Below are positions 1 to 7,392 of a DNA stretch of 53,711 bases, piece by piece. The notes under the pieces are model-generated. The model was not told the origin of the DNA. It saw only the letters and a program-made list of their open reading frames with translations, and did no database searches. The stretch is taken from the NCBI GenBank assembly GCA_001603955.1, contig LVAA01000029.1:1-53711 (forward strand). Direction: 5' to 3'. The stretch is from Syntrophobacterales bacterium Delta_02. GTDB taxonomy: Bacteria; Desulfobacterota; Syntrophorhabdia; Syntrophorhabdales; Syntrophorhabdaceae. Position numbers and translations under genes: made by a program. The stretch's first letter is position 1, and each line of letters opens with the position of its first letter.

Positions 1-129
1 AAGAGGAAAAGGTGTAAGGTGAGAAATCTTACCGGCGTCGCCTGACGGCTCCGACGGGGTGGTCGGTTTGAAACATAACCGCTGGTCGGAATAGAACGGA
101 ACAGGTGGTCGGAATCATCGGATTACGCA
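1..129. mobile_element. Right end of a probable IS21-family insertion sequence
   Basis: Three copies of TGGTCGG occur at 60-66, 83-89 and 106-112, spaced exactly 23 bp apart, in a context (GGTGGTCGGTTTGAA, CGCTGGTCGGAATA, GGTGGTCGGAATCATCGG) typical of the multiple terminal repeats bound by IstA in IS21-family elements. The stretch ends ...ATTACGCA at 129, matching the usual CA end of this family. Any istA/istB genes would lie left of the window. The periodicity is seen directly; the family assignment rests on recognising the motif and no transposase is visible here. Confidence 0.5.
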
Positions 130-192
130 CCTATTTCTCACGATCACGAGAATGACAGCGCTACCAATCAACCAGGTGCCCAATGACAATAG

Positions 193-324
193 TCGATGTT
201 CAATACCCGTGCTTCCTTGTCTCCATACCAACGACACGAGGCGATGCTCGGAAAGAAAGGCATCAAGACCCGTATCGTAAACCCGCACCAGTTTCTGGAG
301 GAGGAAGTGCCGGGGGTGGGGTGA
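193..324 (+). pseudogene. Possible C-terminal fragment of a PIN-family toxin-like protein
   Basis: The frame from 193 to the TGA at 322-324 ends with a stretch (KKGIKTRIVNPHQFLEEE) that resembles the C-terminal tail of PIN-domain toxins (gI-x-Ivt-P-x-x-FL). No start codon or N-terminal domain is present. The stop codon is followed five bases later by a repeat array, as at many true gene ends in this window, which mildly supports it being an old gene end. The assignment is weak and made by eye. Confidence 0.22.
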
Positions 325-328
325 AGAC

Positions 329-368
329 GGTTCAAGGGTGTAAGGGTTCAAAAGTTCAAGGGTTCCAG
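329..368 (+). repeat. 8-bp degenerate repeat array (GGTTCAAG type), five units
   Basis: Five consecutive octamers: GGTTCAAG, GGTGTAAG, GGTTCAAA, AGTTCAAG, GGTTCCAG. An array of the same spelling in inverted orientation lies at 2553-2580, so the two flank the RHS strip. It starts just after the stop of the fragment ending at 324. Confidence 0.8.
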
Positions 369-625
369 AGCAAGAGACTGGGACCGAAAAAGACATCAAT
401 AGGCCGGGCATCTGTGTGTGTCCCACTGGGCATGGGGCGATGGTGGAGCGCCTCAGCATTTCAACAGCGTCCTCTTTCTCTCTTATGCTTTTGATGGCAA
501 GTACTTCAAGCCTCTCGGTTTGACTGTTCCCTGTATGTGGTAAGATATACGGACCATCCGCAACCAAACACCGTTGTCGTTTTCGCTCGATGCGCATTGC
601 TGTTAAGTTGGCACTCGCCCGACTC

Positions 626-859
626 TTACTTAATCACTCCAAGAAGGACAAGAATACCAAATAAGCATAATAGAATGCCTAGGAGCAAAAACGACAGTCT
701 GTAGTACTTATCCGTTTTCCAGGTCGAAGTGAAAGGAAGACCCTTGTTGACTTCATAGGTGTGGCGACCCAATCGTTTATGAAAAATGATAGTTAACAGC
801 CCGCCGACACTAAAGAGAATGCCATATACTATGTTATCCAAACCATCTCCCTGGAGCAT
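626..859 (-). CDS. Small two-TM membrane protein, possible immunity partner of the RHS gene
   Basis: A 77-residue protein starting MLQGDGLDNIV. It has a hydrophobic segment at about 8-22, a charged middle (HKRLGRHTYEVNK; KTDKYYR) and a strongly hydrophobic C-terminal segment (LLLGILLCLFGILVLLGVI), so two membrane segments are predicted. The ATG at 859-857 was chosen because AGGATG sits just upstream; a TTG six codons earlier is the alternative. It lies 71 bp downstream of, and on the same strand as, the RHS core gene. Small genes directly after RHS C-terminal tips often encode immunity proteins, so that role is possible, but no family is recognised and the idea rests on position only. Confidence 0.55.
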   Translation of the reverse strand: MLQGDGLDNIVYGILFSVGGLLTIIFHKRLGRHTYEVNKGLPFTSTWKTDKYYRLSFLLLGILLCLFGILVLLGVIK

Positions 860-930
860 GTCATCCTGCGGAGCCAAGCCTGTGTCGCAGATACCGCGTC
901 ATAACAGATATCAGCGTTCACACTCTCGTG

Positions 931-2100
931 TTAGTATCGATATGGACCCCACACGCGACAAAACAGCAGGCTCCCTCCGGGAGCGGAAGGGCCGCCTTCG
1001 GCAAAGAACCCACCCTTGTCTCCTGGGGCGAACCCGCCAAAGCTATACCCGCCCTGAGCGCCATACCCTGTTCCAGAGACCTGAAATGCAACAAACAGAC
1101 CCTCCGAGAGATTCGCTGACCCCCACATATGGCTCGCAATCGGACCGATCGACGCCGCGCCTGCACAGATATACTTGTAATAGGCATCCCTGGTTCCCAT
1201 TATTCCGACGCTCACGGCTGCACCGCTGAAAGAATACCCAAAACTCGTATCTGCGTAAGTCGGCTTTATGTACCTTGTCCACATCTTCCTCATCCATGGC
1301 ATAACGGCGTCGTCAAACCAGTCATTGAATACGCAACCCATACCCGCCATAACCGCCCCCTGGCCCATTCCCTGGCCTATGTTGCCACCGTATATGCCCG
1401 AGGCCATGCCACCCGTTATGGCGCCAACTCCCATGCGGACACCAAGTTCATTCAGCGGGGTGTTAGCAAGCGCGGGGCTAGAGCCCCCGAACAACCCTGC
1501 CCCGGCATACTTTGCGAGGCCTCCGGATATGCCGCCTATCAGGACTCCTTTCCCGATATCAGTTCCGCAGATGGCAGCATTTATCCCCCCGGCTGCCGCA
1601 CCCGCGGCTGCATGGATCTGTGCCGCTGAAAAAGCGGTCATTTGCGCTACCGCCCATCCTCCGGTGGTCGCTGACGCACTGGCGGCAGCCGCGTTCTCTA
1701 TTGCAGCAATGATTGTACCCGCGGCATAGAAAGCGACTGCGCAGATGGCAATTCCGACAAGCACCTTGGGGTCGGACAGTGAATCCCCCACATTACTGAA
1801 GAAATCCCCCACATCATCCCAAAACGAATGCCCACTCGGATCCACATATATTAGCGGATTATTGACACAATAGCTATACCTGTTGAACGCCTGGAGGTTG
1901 CCCGGTTCGGGAACTATGGAGTCCGCCGATATGAACCTCCCCAGGAGGGGATCGTAGAGGCGGGCCCTGTAGTTGTAGAATCCCGTCTCGTCGTCGTCCT
2001 CCTGGTCCGTGAACGTGTAGTTCACGTTGGGGAAGGACCCGTCGAGGTCCTGCCTGTCCCGGTAGCTCCCGAAGGGGAGGTACTCTATCGTCTCCTTCAC
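931..2100 (-). CDS. RHS repeat-associated core domain protein, 5'-truncated
   Basis: The first 90 residues carry the classic RHS core end: EYLPFGSYR, then FYNYRARLYDPLLGRFISADSI, and finally NNPLIYVDPSGH, after which RHS proteins switch to a variable tip. Here the tip (about residues 93-389) is a long Ala/Gly-rich, partly hydrophobic region followed by a Gly/Ser/Phe-rich end; no toxin fold is recognisable. The frame stays open upstream to a TGA at 2218-2220 and still encodes recognisable RHS sequence (VNHLGSASVITDS) before the GTG used here, so the true N-terminus is missing. Full RHS proteins exceed 1000 residues. This is either an orphan RHS-tip cassette or a decayed gene. Confidence 0.7.
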   Translation of the reverse strand: MKETIEYLPFGSYRDRQDLDGSFPNVNYTFTDQEDDDETGFYNYRARLYDPLLGRFISADSIVPEPGNLQAFNRYSYCVNNPLIYVDPSGHSFWDDVGDFFSNVGDSLSDPKVLVGIAICAVAFYAAGTIIAAIENAAAASASATTGGWAVAQMTAFSAAQIHAAAGAAAGGINAAICGTDIGKGVLIGGISGGLAKYAGAGLFGGSSPALANTPLNELGVRMGVGAITGGMASGIYGGNIGQGMGQGAVMAGMGCVFNDWFDDAVMPWMRKMWTRYIKPTYADTSFGYSFSGAAVSVGIMGTRDAYYKYICAGAASIGPIASHMWGSANLSEGLFVAFQVSGTGYGAQGGYSFGGFAPGDKGGFFAEGGPSAPGGSLLFCRVWGPYRY

Positions 2101-2192
2101 GGTCCCCGTGCTGTCCGTTATGACAGAGGCGGACCCGAGGTGGTTGACGGGTCGGGGATGAGGTGTATAGGTACGATGATGGGATGGTTCTG

Positions 2193-2252
2193 GAGAAGGG
2201 GGGTTGCTTCTCAGGGATCACATCTGATTCTTGAGAAACAACTGCCTTTTTC
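2193..2252. repeat. Imperfect 21-bp inverted repeat at the broken 5' end of the RHS gene
   Basis: Arms 2193-2213 and 2232-2252 match at most positions when one is reverse-complemented (GAGAAGG..GTTGCTTCTCA against GAAAAAGG..GTTGTTTCTCA), with an 18-bp loop. It coincides with the point where RHS homology stops. It may be the scar or end of a mobile cassette; nothing proves this. Confidence 0.45.
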
Positions 2253-2452
2253 AAGACTACCATTCACCCTGTCCATGCGCCGTATTACCGGCTGGAACCA
2301 CTGTGTTCTTCGACAGAATGTTGCGGTGGTCATCACCGGCGGCGTTGAGTGGTGGAAGACGACGGACATGAGGTATTGCAGTGGCTCAAAAGGTCCGTTC
2401 TTGAAATGTCAAGGTCCCTTGTTCCTCGAGGTAATCGACGGACTGTCTTTGA

Positions 2453-2550
2453 CTATACATGGACGAGTTCTTGGAGGATGGTCTTGCCCATGTTGGGCTT
2501 GAGGGCCTTCTTTGTGACGAGGTCCACCTTCCTCGGCCCTCTCAGTCTTT
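2453..2550 (-). pseudogene. C-terminal fragment of a MNT-type nucleotidyltransferase-like gene
   Basis: Read on the minus strand, this stretch encodes KVDLVTKKALKPNMGKTI followed by LQELVHV and a stop (TAG at 2455-2453). The pattern vDLVt-x-x-aLkp...iLxExvyV is the usual C-terminal end of short nucleotidyltransferases paired with HepT/DUF86 toxins. The catalytic GSxxxG...DxD part is absent and the 5' side runs into an 8-bp repeat array. It is a remnant; no intact HepT gene could be read downstream. Confidence 0.4.
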
Positions 2551-2552
2551 TA

Positions 2553-2580
2553 CCCTTGAACTTTTGAACTTTTGAACCTT
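2553..2580 (-). repeat. 8-bp degenerate repeat array (GGTTCAAA type)
   Basis: On the minus strand the units are GGTTCAAA, AGTTCAAA, AGTTCAAG, GG. It is the inverted counterpart of the array at 329-368. The two enclose the RHS gene, the small membrane protein and the nucleotidyltransferase fragment. Confidence 0.75.
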
Positions 2581-2668
2581 CCTCTACCCCACCATTCTCA
2601 TCCCCCAACCTCTTTCATCTCCATCAGGCGTTGTCATCAAAGGGCGCCGCCGTCCCGTATACGCAGTT

Positions 2669-2699
2669 TTGACTTTAATTTGGGGCGTTGTTCTGTTAT
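2669..2699 (+). promoter_or_regulatory. Possible sigma-70 promoter for proC-pcm-rpoS-murJ
   Basis: TTGACT at 2669-2674 and TGTTAT at 2694-2699 are separated by 19 bp, about 20 bp before the proC start. The wide spacer makes this a weak call. The adjoining 2581-2668 stretch holds no recognisable gene. Confidence 0.35.
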
Positions 2700-2718
2700 A
2701 AGGTACAAGGAGGAAGTC

Positions 2719-3519
2719 ATGAACAAGGTGGGGATCGTGGGCGTGGGGAATATGGGGGAGTCTGTCCTCAGGGCCCTGCTGCAGAAGGGGGTCAGGAAGA
2801 ACGATCTTTGTTTTGTTGAGGCAAAGAAAGATCGCGCCCTCCACATCGGAAAAACATACGGCGTCAAGGATGTAAAGAAGGTCTCGGAGCTGGCGAAGAG
2901 GTCCGATCTCGTCGTGGTTGCCGTAAAGCCCCAGGATGCCCGGAAGGTACTTCCCGACGTTGCCTCCTCCATGGACGGGTCGAAGGTCCTCGTCTCCATC
3001 ATGGCCGGTGTCACCATGGCGAACATCATCGCGCTGGCGGGCAGGTCGGTGAAGGTCATCAGGATGATGCCCAATATCGCCGTCAAGGTCGGCCAGGGTG
3101 TGATAGGCGTGGCAGCCGGCGCGGATGTCTCGCAGAACGAAGTCTCGGAGGTGAAGGAGCTCTTTTCCTCCGCGGGCCTTACCGTCGATGTCGGGGAAGA
3201 GCTCATGGACGCCGTCACCTCCCTCGGCGCCAGCAGCCCCGCGTTCTTCCTTCTCTTCCTGGAAGCGATGATCGATGCCGGCGTCAAGATAGGCATCCCC
3301 AGGGACAAGGCGAAGGCCATCTCTTTGCAGGTCATCAAGGGAACGATCGCCATGCTCGAGGAAGAGAACGTCCACCCCGCACTGATGCGCGAGATGATAA
3401 CATCTCCGGGCGGCACCACCATCAGTGGTCTGGCCGCTCTTGAAGACAAGGCTTTCAGGGGAAGCGTCATCGAGGCCATAGAAAAGGCCGCGCTGAGGGC
3501 AAAAGAACTCTCTCTATGA
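2719..3519 (+). CDS. proC: Pyrroline-5-carboxylate reductase
   Basis: A 266-residue cytoplasmic enzyme reducing 1-pyrroline-5-carboxylate to L-proline with NAD(P)H. The N-terminus has the Rossmann motif [11 protein letters not shown], followed by VVVAVKPQD and the substrate-domain signature near the C-terminus ([18 protein letters not shown], about residues 220-240). Length is typical for the family. The ATG at 2719 was chosen over upstream in-frame codons because AAGGAGGA precedes it at ideal distance and the Rossmann fold begins at residue 3. Its stop overlaps the pcm start by 4 bp (ATGA), so the genes are translationally coupled. Confidence 0.95.
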   Translation: MNKVGIVGVGNMGESVLRALLQKGVRKNDLCFVEAKKDRALHIGKTYGVKDVKKVSELAKRSDLVVVAVKPQDARKVLPDVASSMDGSKVLVSIMAGVTMANIIALAGRSVKVIRMMPNIAVKVGQGVIGVAAGADVSQNEVSEVKELFSSAGLTVDVGEELMDAVTSLGASSPAFFLLFLEAMIDAGVKIGIPRDKAKAISLQVIKGTIAMLEEENVHPALMREMITSPGGTTISGLAALEDKAFRGSVIEAIEKAALRAKELSL

Positions 3520-4166
3520 TGAACCAATATCAGAGCAAGCGGCAGTTCATGGTGGAGACGCAGATCGTCGCCCGCGGGGTGACCGACAGGCGCGTCATCA
3601 ATGCGATGCTGAAGGTCCCGAGGCATCTCTTCGTCGATGAGGCCCTCTGGCCCGAGGCTTACGAGGACCACCCTCTTCCCATCGGAGAGAAGCAGACCAT
3701 CTCGCAGCCGTACATCGTTGCCCTCATGACGGAACTTCTTCGTCTCACCGGCAAGGAAAAGGTCCTCGAGGTCGGCACCGGCTCGGGGTATCAATGCGCC
3801 GTCCTCGCGGAGGTCGCCGATATGGTCTACACCATAGAGCGCATACCGGCCATTGCGAAAAGGGCACGAAAGATATTTGACCAGCTCAGGTACAGCAACG
3901 TGATCATCCACATCGGCGACGGCACTCTCGGTTGGAAGGAACACAGCCCCTATGACGGTATCATCGTGACCGCCGCCGCCCCCCAGGCTCCCGTCGCCCT
4001 TCTCGAACAGCTGGCAATGGGAGGCAGGCTTGTCATTCCTATTGGGAACGAGTTCTCCCAGGACCTTATCATTTTTACCCGTGAGGCCGAAAACAATTAC
4101 ACGGAAGAGAATTACGGCGGCTGCAGGTTCGTCAAGCTCATCGGTGAGCAGGGATGGAGAGAATGA
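3516..4166 (+). CDS. pcm: Protein-L-isoaspartate O-methyltransferase
   Basis: A 216-residue SAM-dependent methyltransferase that initiates repair of isoaspartyl residues in aged proteins. Characteristic motifs: [13 protein letters not shown] and [10 protein letters not shown] near the N-terminus, [12 protein letters not shown] (about 64-75), SAM motif [12 protein letters not shown] (about 84-94), YTIER, GDGTLGW, and [11 protein letters not shown]. It overlaps proC upstream and the sigma gene downstream by 13 bp. Linkage of pcm to a stationary-phase sigma factor gene is also seen in proteobacteria with surE-pcm-nlpD-rpoS order, supporting a stress/survival role here. Confidence 0.95.
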   Translation: MMNQYQSKRQFMVETQIVARGVTDRRVINAMLKVPRHLFVDEALWPEAYEDHPLPIGEKQTISQPYIVALMTELLRLTGKEKVLEVGTGSGYQCAVLAEVADMVYTIERIPAIAKRARKIFDQLRYSNVIIHIGDGTLGWKEHSPYDGIIVTAAAPQAPVALLEQLAMGGRLVIPIGNEFSQDLIIFTREAENNYTEENYGGCRFVKLIGEQGWRE

Positions 4167-5029
4167 GCGCGGATAGAGACACGGCAGATTTTGTACGTTA
4201 CGATGATATCGAGGTGGAACGCCTCTACATGCGGGACCTGCGCAAGCTGCCCGTCATATCCGTCGAAGAAGAAAAGATGTATGCCCGCATGGTGGCGGAG
4301 GGGAGCCCCGAGGCACGCAAGAAGATGATAGAGGCCAACCTGCGCCTCGTTGTGAAGATCGCCCGCAGGTATGTCAACCAGGGGATGAGCCTCCTCGACC
4401 TTATCGAGGAGGGCAACATAGGCCTCATCAAGGCGGTGGAGAAATTCGACCTGGCAAAGGAATGCCGCTTTTCCACGTATGCCACGTGGTGGATAAAGCA
4501 GTCCATCGAGCGGTCGATAGCAAATCATTCCCGCACTATACGTTTGCCCGTCCACGTTTCATCCCGGGTGAACAGGATATCGAAGATCATCAGCACCGCT
4601 GTCGAAAAGACCGGCCGGGAGCCTTCGCTGGAAGAGATATCCAGCGAATCGGGATATCGCATCGACTTCGTCAGAAACCTCTTCACCATGGCGATAAAGA
4701 CCTACTCCCTCGAAAGCTATATCGACGAGAACTCGAAGCTCACCCTCGAGGAGGTCATTCCGAACCCCGACAACGAAGAGCCGCTTTCCATCCTGGAACA
4801 CACAAGACGCATGGAAGAGGTGGCCTCGTGGCTGGACACCCTGGCGTCTGATGAAAGAAAGGTCATAATGCTGCGTTTCGGTCTCGACGGCGATGATCCA
4901 CAAACGCTGGAATCCATAGGCAAAACCTTCGGCGTGACGCGGGAGCGCATACGCCAGATCGAACAGAAGGCCCTCAACAAGCTCCGCAAGATCGTCAAGA
5001 GACGGAATATTGGAACAGAAAGCATCTGA
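4154..5029 (+). CDS. rpoS: RNA polymerase sigma-70 family factor, RpoS-like
   Basis: A 291-residue sigma factor lacking the large region 1.1 and non-conserved insert of primary sigma factors. Region 1.2 is at about residues 17-50 ([20 protein letters not shown]); region 2 at about 60-130 includes [35 protein letters not shown] and [19 protein letters not shown]; region 4.2 at about 250-280 has [20 protein letters not shown]. The position right after pcm points to RpoS rather than another group-2 factor, but the name is partly inferred from context. The start overlaps pcm; an ATG nine bases later is an alternative. Confidence 0.88.
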   Translation: MERMSADRDTADFVRYDDIEVERLYMRDLRKLPVISVEEEKMYARMVAEGSPEARKKMIEANLRLVVKIARRYVNQGMSLLDLIEEGNIGLIKAVEKFDLAKECRFSTYATWWIKQSIERSIANHSRTIRLPVHVSSRVNRISKIISTAVEKTGREPSLEEISSESGYRIDFVRNLFTMAIKTYSLESYIDENSKLTLEEVIPNPDNEEPLSILEHTRRMEEVASWLDTLASDERKVIMLRFGLDGDDPQTLESIGKTFGVTRERIRQIEQKALNKLRKIVKRRNIGTESI

Positions 5030-6536
5030 ACCTTCCCACCGGAACCCGGCACTGGACATCATCCGCAAAGGCTCCGTCATCACCATCATAACACTCATCT
5101 CGAGACCGCTGGGCTACGTCCGCGAAGCGATACAGGCGTACCTCTTCGGGGCCACTCTCCTCGTCGACGCCTTCATCGTGGCCTTCAATTTTCCTGAGCT
5201 CATCCAGACGCTCTTCTTCTCCGGGGCGACGAGCGCATTCCTTATCCCCGTGTGCACCAAGTATCTCAACGACCGCGAGGGATATTCCCGCATATACTCG
5301 ACCTTTATAAACATCTCCGTGGTCCTCACGCTCCTCGTCTCCCTCCTGTTCTTCTTGTTCAGCGGCACCGTCGTCCGGATGATCGCCCCGGGATTCAGCG
5401 AAGAGGCCAAAGCCATCACGAACAACCTCTTCCTCATCATGATCCCCGTCATCGGGTTTCACACAGTCCTTTCCGTCATGAAGGCCTTCCTCAACGCGAA
5501 GGAGCACTTCGCCGCCCCCGAGCTGTCGGGGATACTCTGGAACCTCATCTTCATCGGCTCGGCGGTCCTTCTGGCAAAAAAGCTCGGCATCTACAGCCTG
5601 GCCATAGGCGTCAGCGCGGGGGCCCTCCTGCAGATCGTCATGCAGTACCCTTATCTGAGGAAATTAGGCATCCGCTACCACTTCTCCCTCGATCTCGGCC
5701 ACCCCGCCGTTGCCACGGCCAAACGCCTTTTCACGGGCGCGCTCATAGCAACGTCCATCGTGCCCATCAACAGCTTCGTCGGGAGGATCATAGCCTCATA
5801 CCTCCCTCACGGGGAGGTCGCATCCCTTTCCTATGCTTTCAGGATATTCATCCTTCCCTTCAGTCTCTTCGCCGTCCCCGTGTACACGGTCATGTTCTCC
5901 AAGCTTTCGAAGCTTTTCCACGACAGGGACATGGTTGATTTCAAGGCCCACATAGACAGTTCCATCGTCCTTATCTGTGTGACCCTTGTCCCGGCGACAA
6001 TACTGCTGTGCGCCACGGGCGACCTCTGCGTGAAGGTCCTCTACGAACGTGGAGCCTTCACCGCAACAGACACGGCAATGACGAACCGGGCCCTCTTCGG
6101 CTACAGCGTGGGACTTGTATTCTACGCCCTCTCCATCTCCTTCGTGAGAATATTCAATGCCATGCATGATATGAAAACTCCGGCCCTTATCGGCATCACC
6201 TCCATCGTGCTCAACGCCATCATCGCATCCATCCTTATGGTCCCTTTCAAAAATCTGGGGATCTCCCTGGCGACGTCCATCGTATCTCTGTACAATTTTG
6301 TCTTCCTTTATGTCGTCCTCAAGCACAGAACAAAGTACAGGCTGGCCCGTCCCGCCATGCGCGACATCATCAAGTCCCTTCTTGCCGGGATACTCCTCAC
6401 CCTTCTTATCGTCCTTACCCGGCGGCTTATGCCGGGAAGACTTCTTGTCCCACTTTTTGCCAGCGCTTTGTTGACCGTCGCTGTTTATGGTATAGTATTC
6501 AAAAATTACTACCGAAGACTTTTGCGCAGGAGATGA
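5010..6536 (+). CDS. murJ: Lipid II flippase MurJ (MviN family)
   Basis: A 508-residue polytopic inner-membrane protein expected to move lipid II across the membrane during peptidoglycan synthesis. The N-terminus has the family pattern SVITIITLISRPLGYVREA...FGATLLVDAFIVAFNFPEL...FFSGATSAFLIPV, and the middle contains the ERGAFTATDT motif typical of MurJ (about residues 345-355). Around 13-14 hydrophobic segments are evident. It overlaps the sigma gene by 20 bp, starting at a TTG (5010) with only a modest AGACGGA ahead, so it probably depends on coupled translation. Confidence 0.93.
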   Translation: MEQKASEPSHRNPALDIIRKGSVITIITLISRPLGYVREAIQAYLFGATLLVDAFIVAFNFPELIQTLFFSGATSAFLIPVCTKYLNDREGYSRIYSTFINISVVLTLLVSLLFFLFSGTVVRMIAPGFSEEAKAITNNLFLIMIPVIGFHTVLSVMKAFLNAKEHFAAPELSGILWNLIFIGSAVLLAKKLGIYSLAIGVSAGALLQIVMQYPYLRKLGIRYHFSLDLGHPAVATAKRLFTGALIATSIVPINSFVGRIIASYLPHGEVASLSYAFRIFILPFSLFAVPVYTVMFSKLSKLFHDRDMVDFKAHIDSSIVLICVTLVPATILLCATGDLCVKVLYERGAFTATDTAMTNRALFGYSVGLVFYALSISFVRIFNAMHDMKTPALIGITSIVLNAIIASILMVPFKNLGISLATSIVSLYNFVFLYVVLKHRTKYRLARPAMRDIIKSLLAGILLTLLIVLTRRLMPGRLLVPLFASALLTVAVYGIVFKNYYRRLLRRR

Positions 6537-6540
6537 TGCC

Positions 6541-7392
6541 ATGCCCGTATTATCGAGGAACGAGCTGACACCTGAGAACATCCTGAAGCAGATCGGGAAG
6601 ATCCATGACGAGAATTACGGCAATCATGGCATACCCCTCATCTCGCGGGTCTTCAGGGATGTTGTCGACCTTTTCAACGGCAAATGGCCCGGTTATCAAC
6701 GGTGTGACACACAATACCATGACCTCTACCACACCATGCAGACCGTCCCGCCTTTCGTGGAGATCATCAGCGGCTGGAACAGGAGCGGAGCCTCTCCGAT
6801 GATCTCTGAGAATTTCTTTGCCTACGGGACCATCGCGGTCCTTCTCCACGACACGGGATACATCAAGGAGATTGGCGACGATGAAGGCACGGGAGCGAAA
6901 TACACCCTCACCCATGTCCAGCGCAGCATCGATTTCGCCAACGTTTACCTCCGCCAGATAGACCTGCCCGTTGCCGAAACACGCCACATCCTCAATATCA
7001 TCAGGTGCACCGGCGTCACCATCGACCTCAATGTCCGCTTCCGCAACGACGAGGAACGCGTGGTCGGGTGCGCCCTGGGCACGGCCGATCTGTTGGGTCA
7101 GATGTCGTCTTCCGATTACATCGACACCCTCCCTGTCCTGTTCAACGAATTCGCCGAATCCTACGCTTTCGAAGGCGTCAGGAAGCTTCACAAGAAAGGT
7201 TCCACCCTGTACGTCGACGCCGACGACCTCATGAGATCGACACCTACATTCTATGAAAAAGTGGCCCTCAAGCGCTTCGAGATGATGGGTTCCATGGAAA
7301 AATACATCCCCTACCACTATGGTGGAAAAAAGAACCCATACATGGCTGCCGTCGAAAAAAACATCAAAACCATCAGGAAGAAATGGAAATGA
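6541..7392 (+). CDS. HD-domain putative metal-dependent phosphohydrolase
   Basis: A 283-residue soluble protein with the HD superfamily pattern: early histidines in QYHDLYHTM (H60, H64), the HD pair in VLLHDTGYIKE (H103-D104), and a later conserved part around THVQRSIDFANVYL and GTADLLGQMSSSDYI. HD proteins hydrolyse phosphomonoester or phosphodiester bonds of nucleotides and signalling molecules; the substrate cannot be read from this sequence. Four bases separate it from murJ, and its last 10 bp overlap the GH13-type gene, so the two are probably co-translated and may share a pathway. Confidence 0.85.
   Translation: MPVLSRNELTPENILKQIGKIHDENYGNHGIPLISRVFRDVVDLFNGKWPGYQRCDTQYHDLYHTMQTVPPFVEIISGWNRSGASPMISENFFAYGTIAVLLHDTGYIKEIGDDEGTGAKYTLTHVQRSIDFANVYLRQIDLPVAETRHILNIIRCTGVTIDLNVRFRNDEERVVGCALGTADLLGQMSSSDYIDTLPVLFNEFAESYAFEGVRKLHKKGSTLYVDADDLMRSTPTFYEKVALKRFEMMGSMEKYIPYHYGGKKNPYMAAVEKNIKTIRKKWK

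Larger units (their letters stand above)
130..625. other. Degenerate region between IS end and small membrane protein gene
   Basis: About 500 bp with no convincing intact gene. It contains a possible toxin-gene fragment (193-324, +) followed at once by an 8-bp repeat array (329-368). A 160-codon minus-strand open frame spans 115-597 but runs straight through the repeat array and resembles no known family, so it is not called. The region reads as gene debris next to an insertion-sequence end. Confidence 0.4.

Noticed and set aside
115-597. 160-codon minus-strand open frame
   Set aside because: It runs through the 8-bp repeat array, has no ribosome-binding site or family resemblance, and overlaps the IS end.
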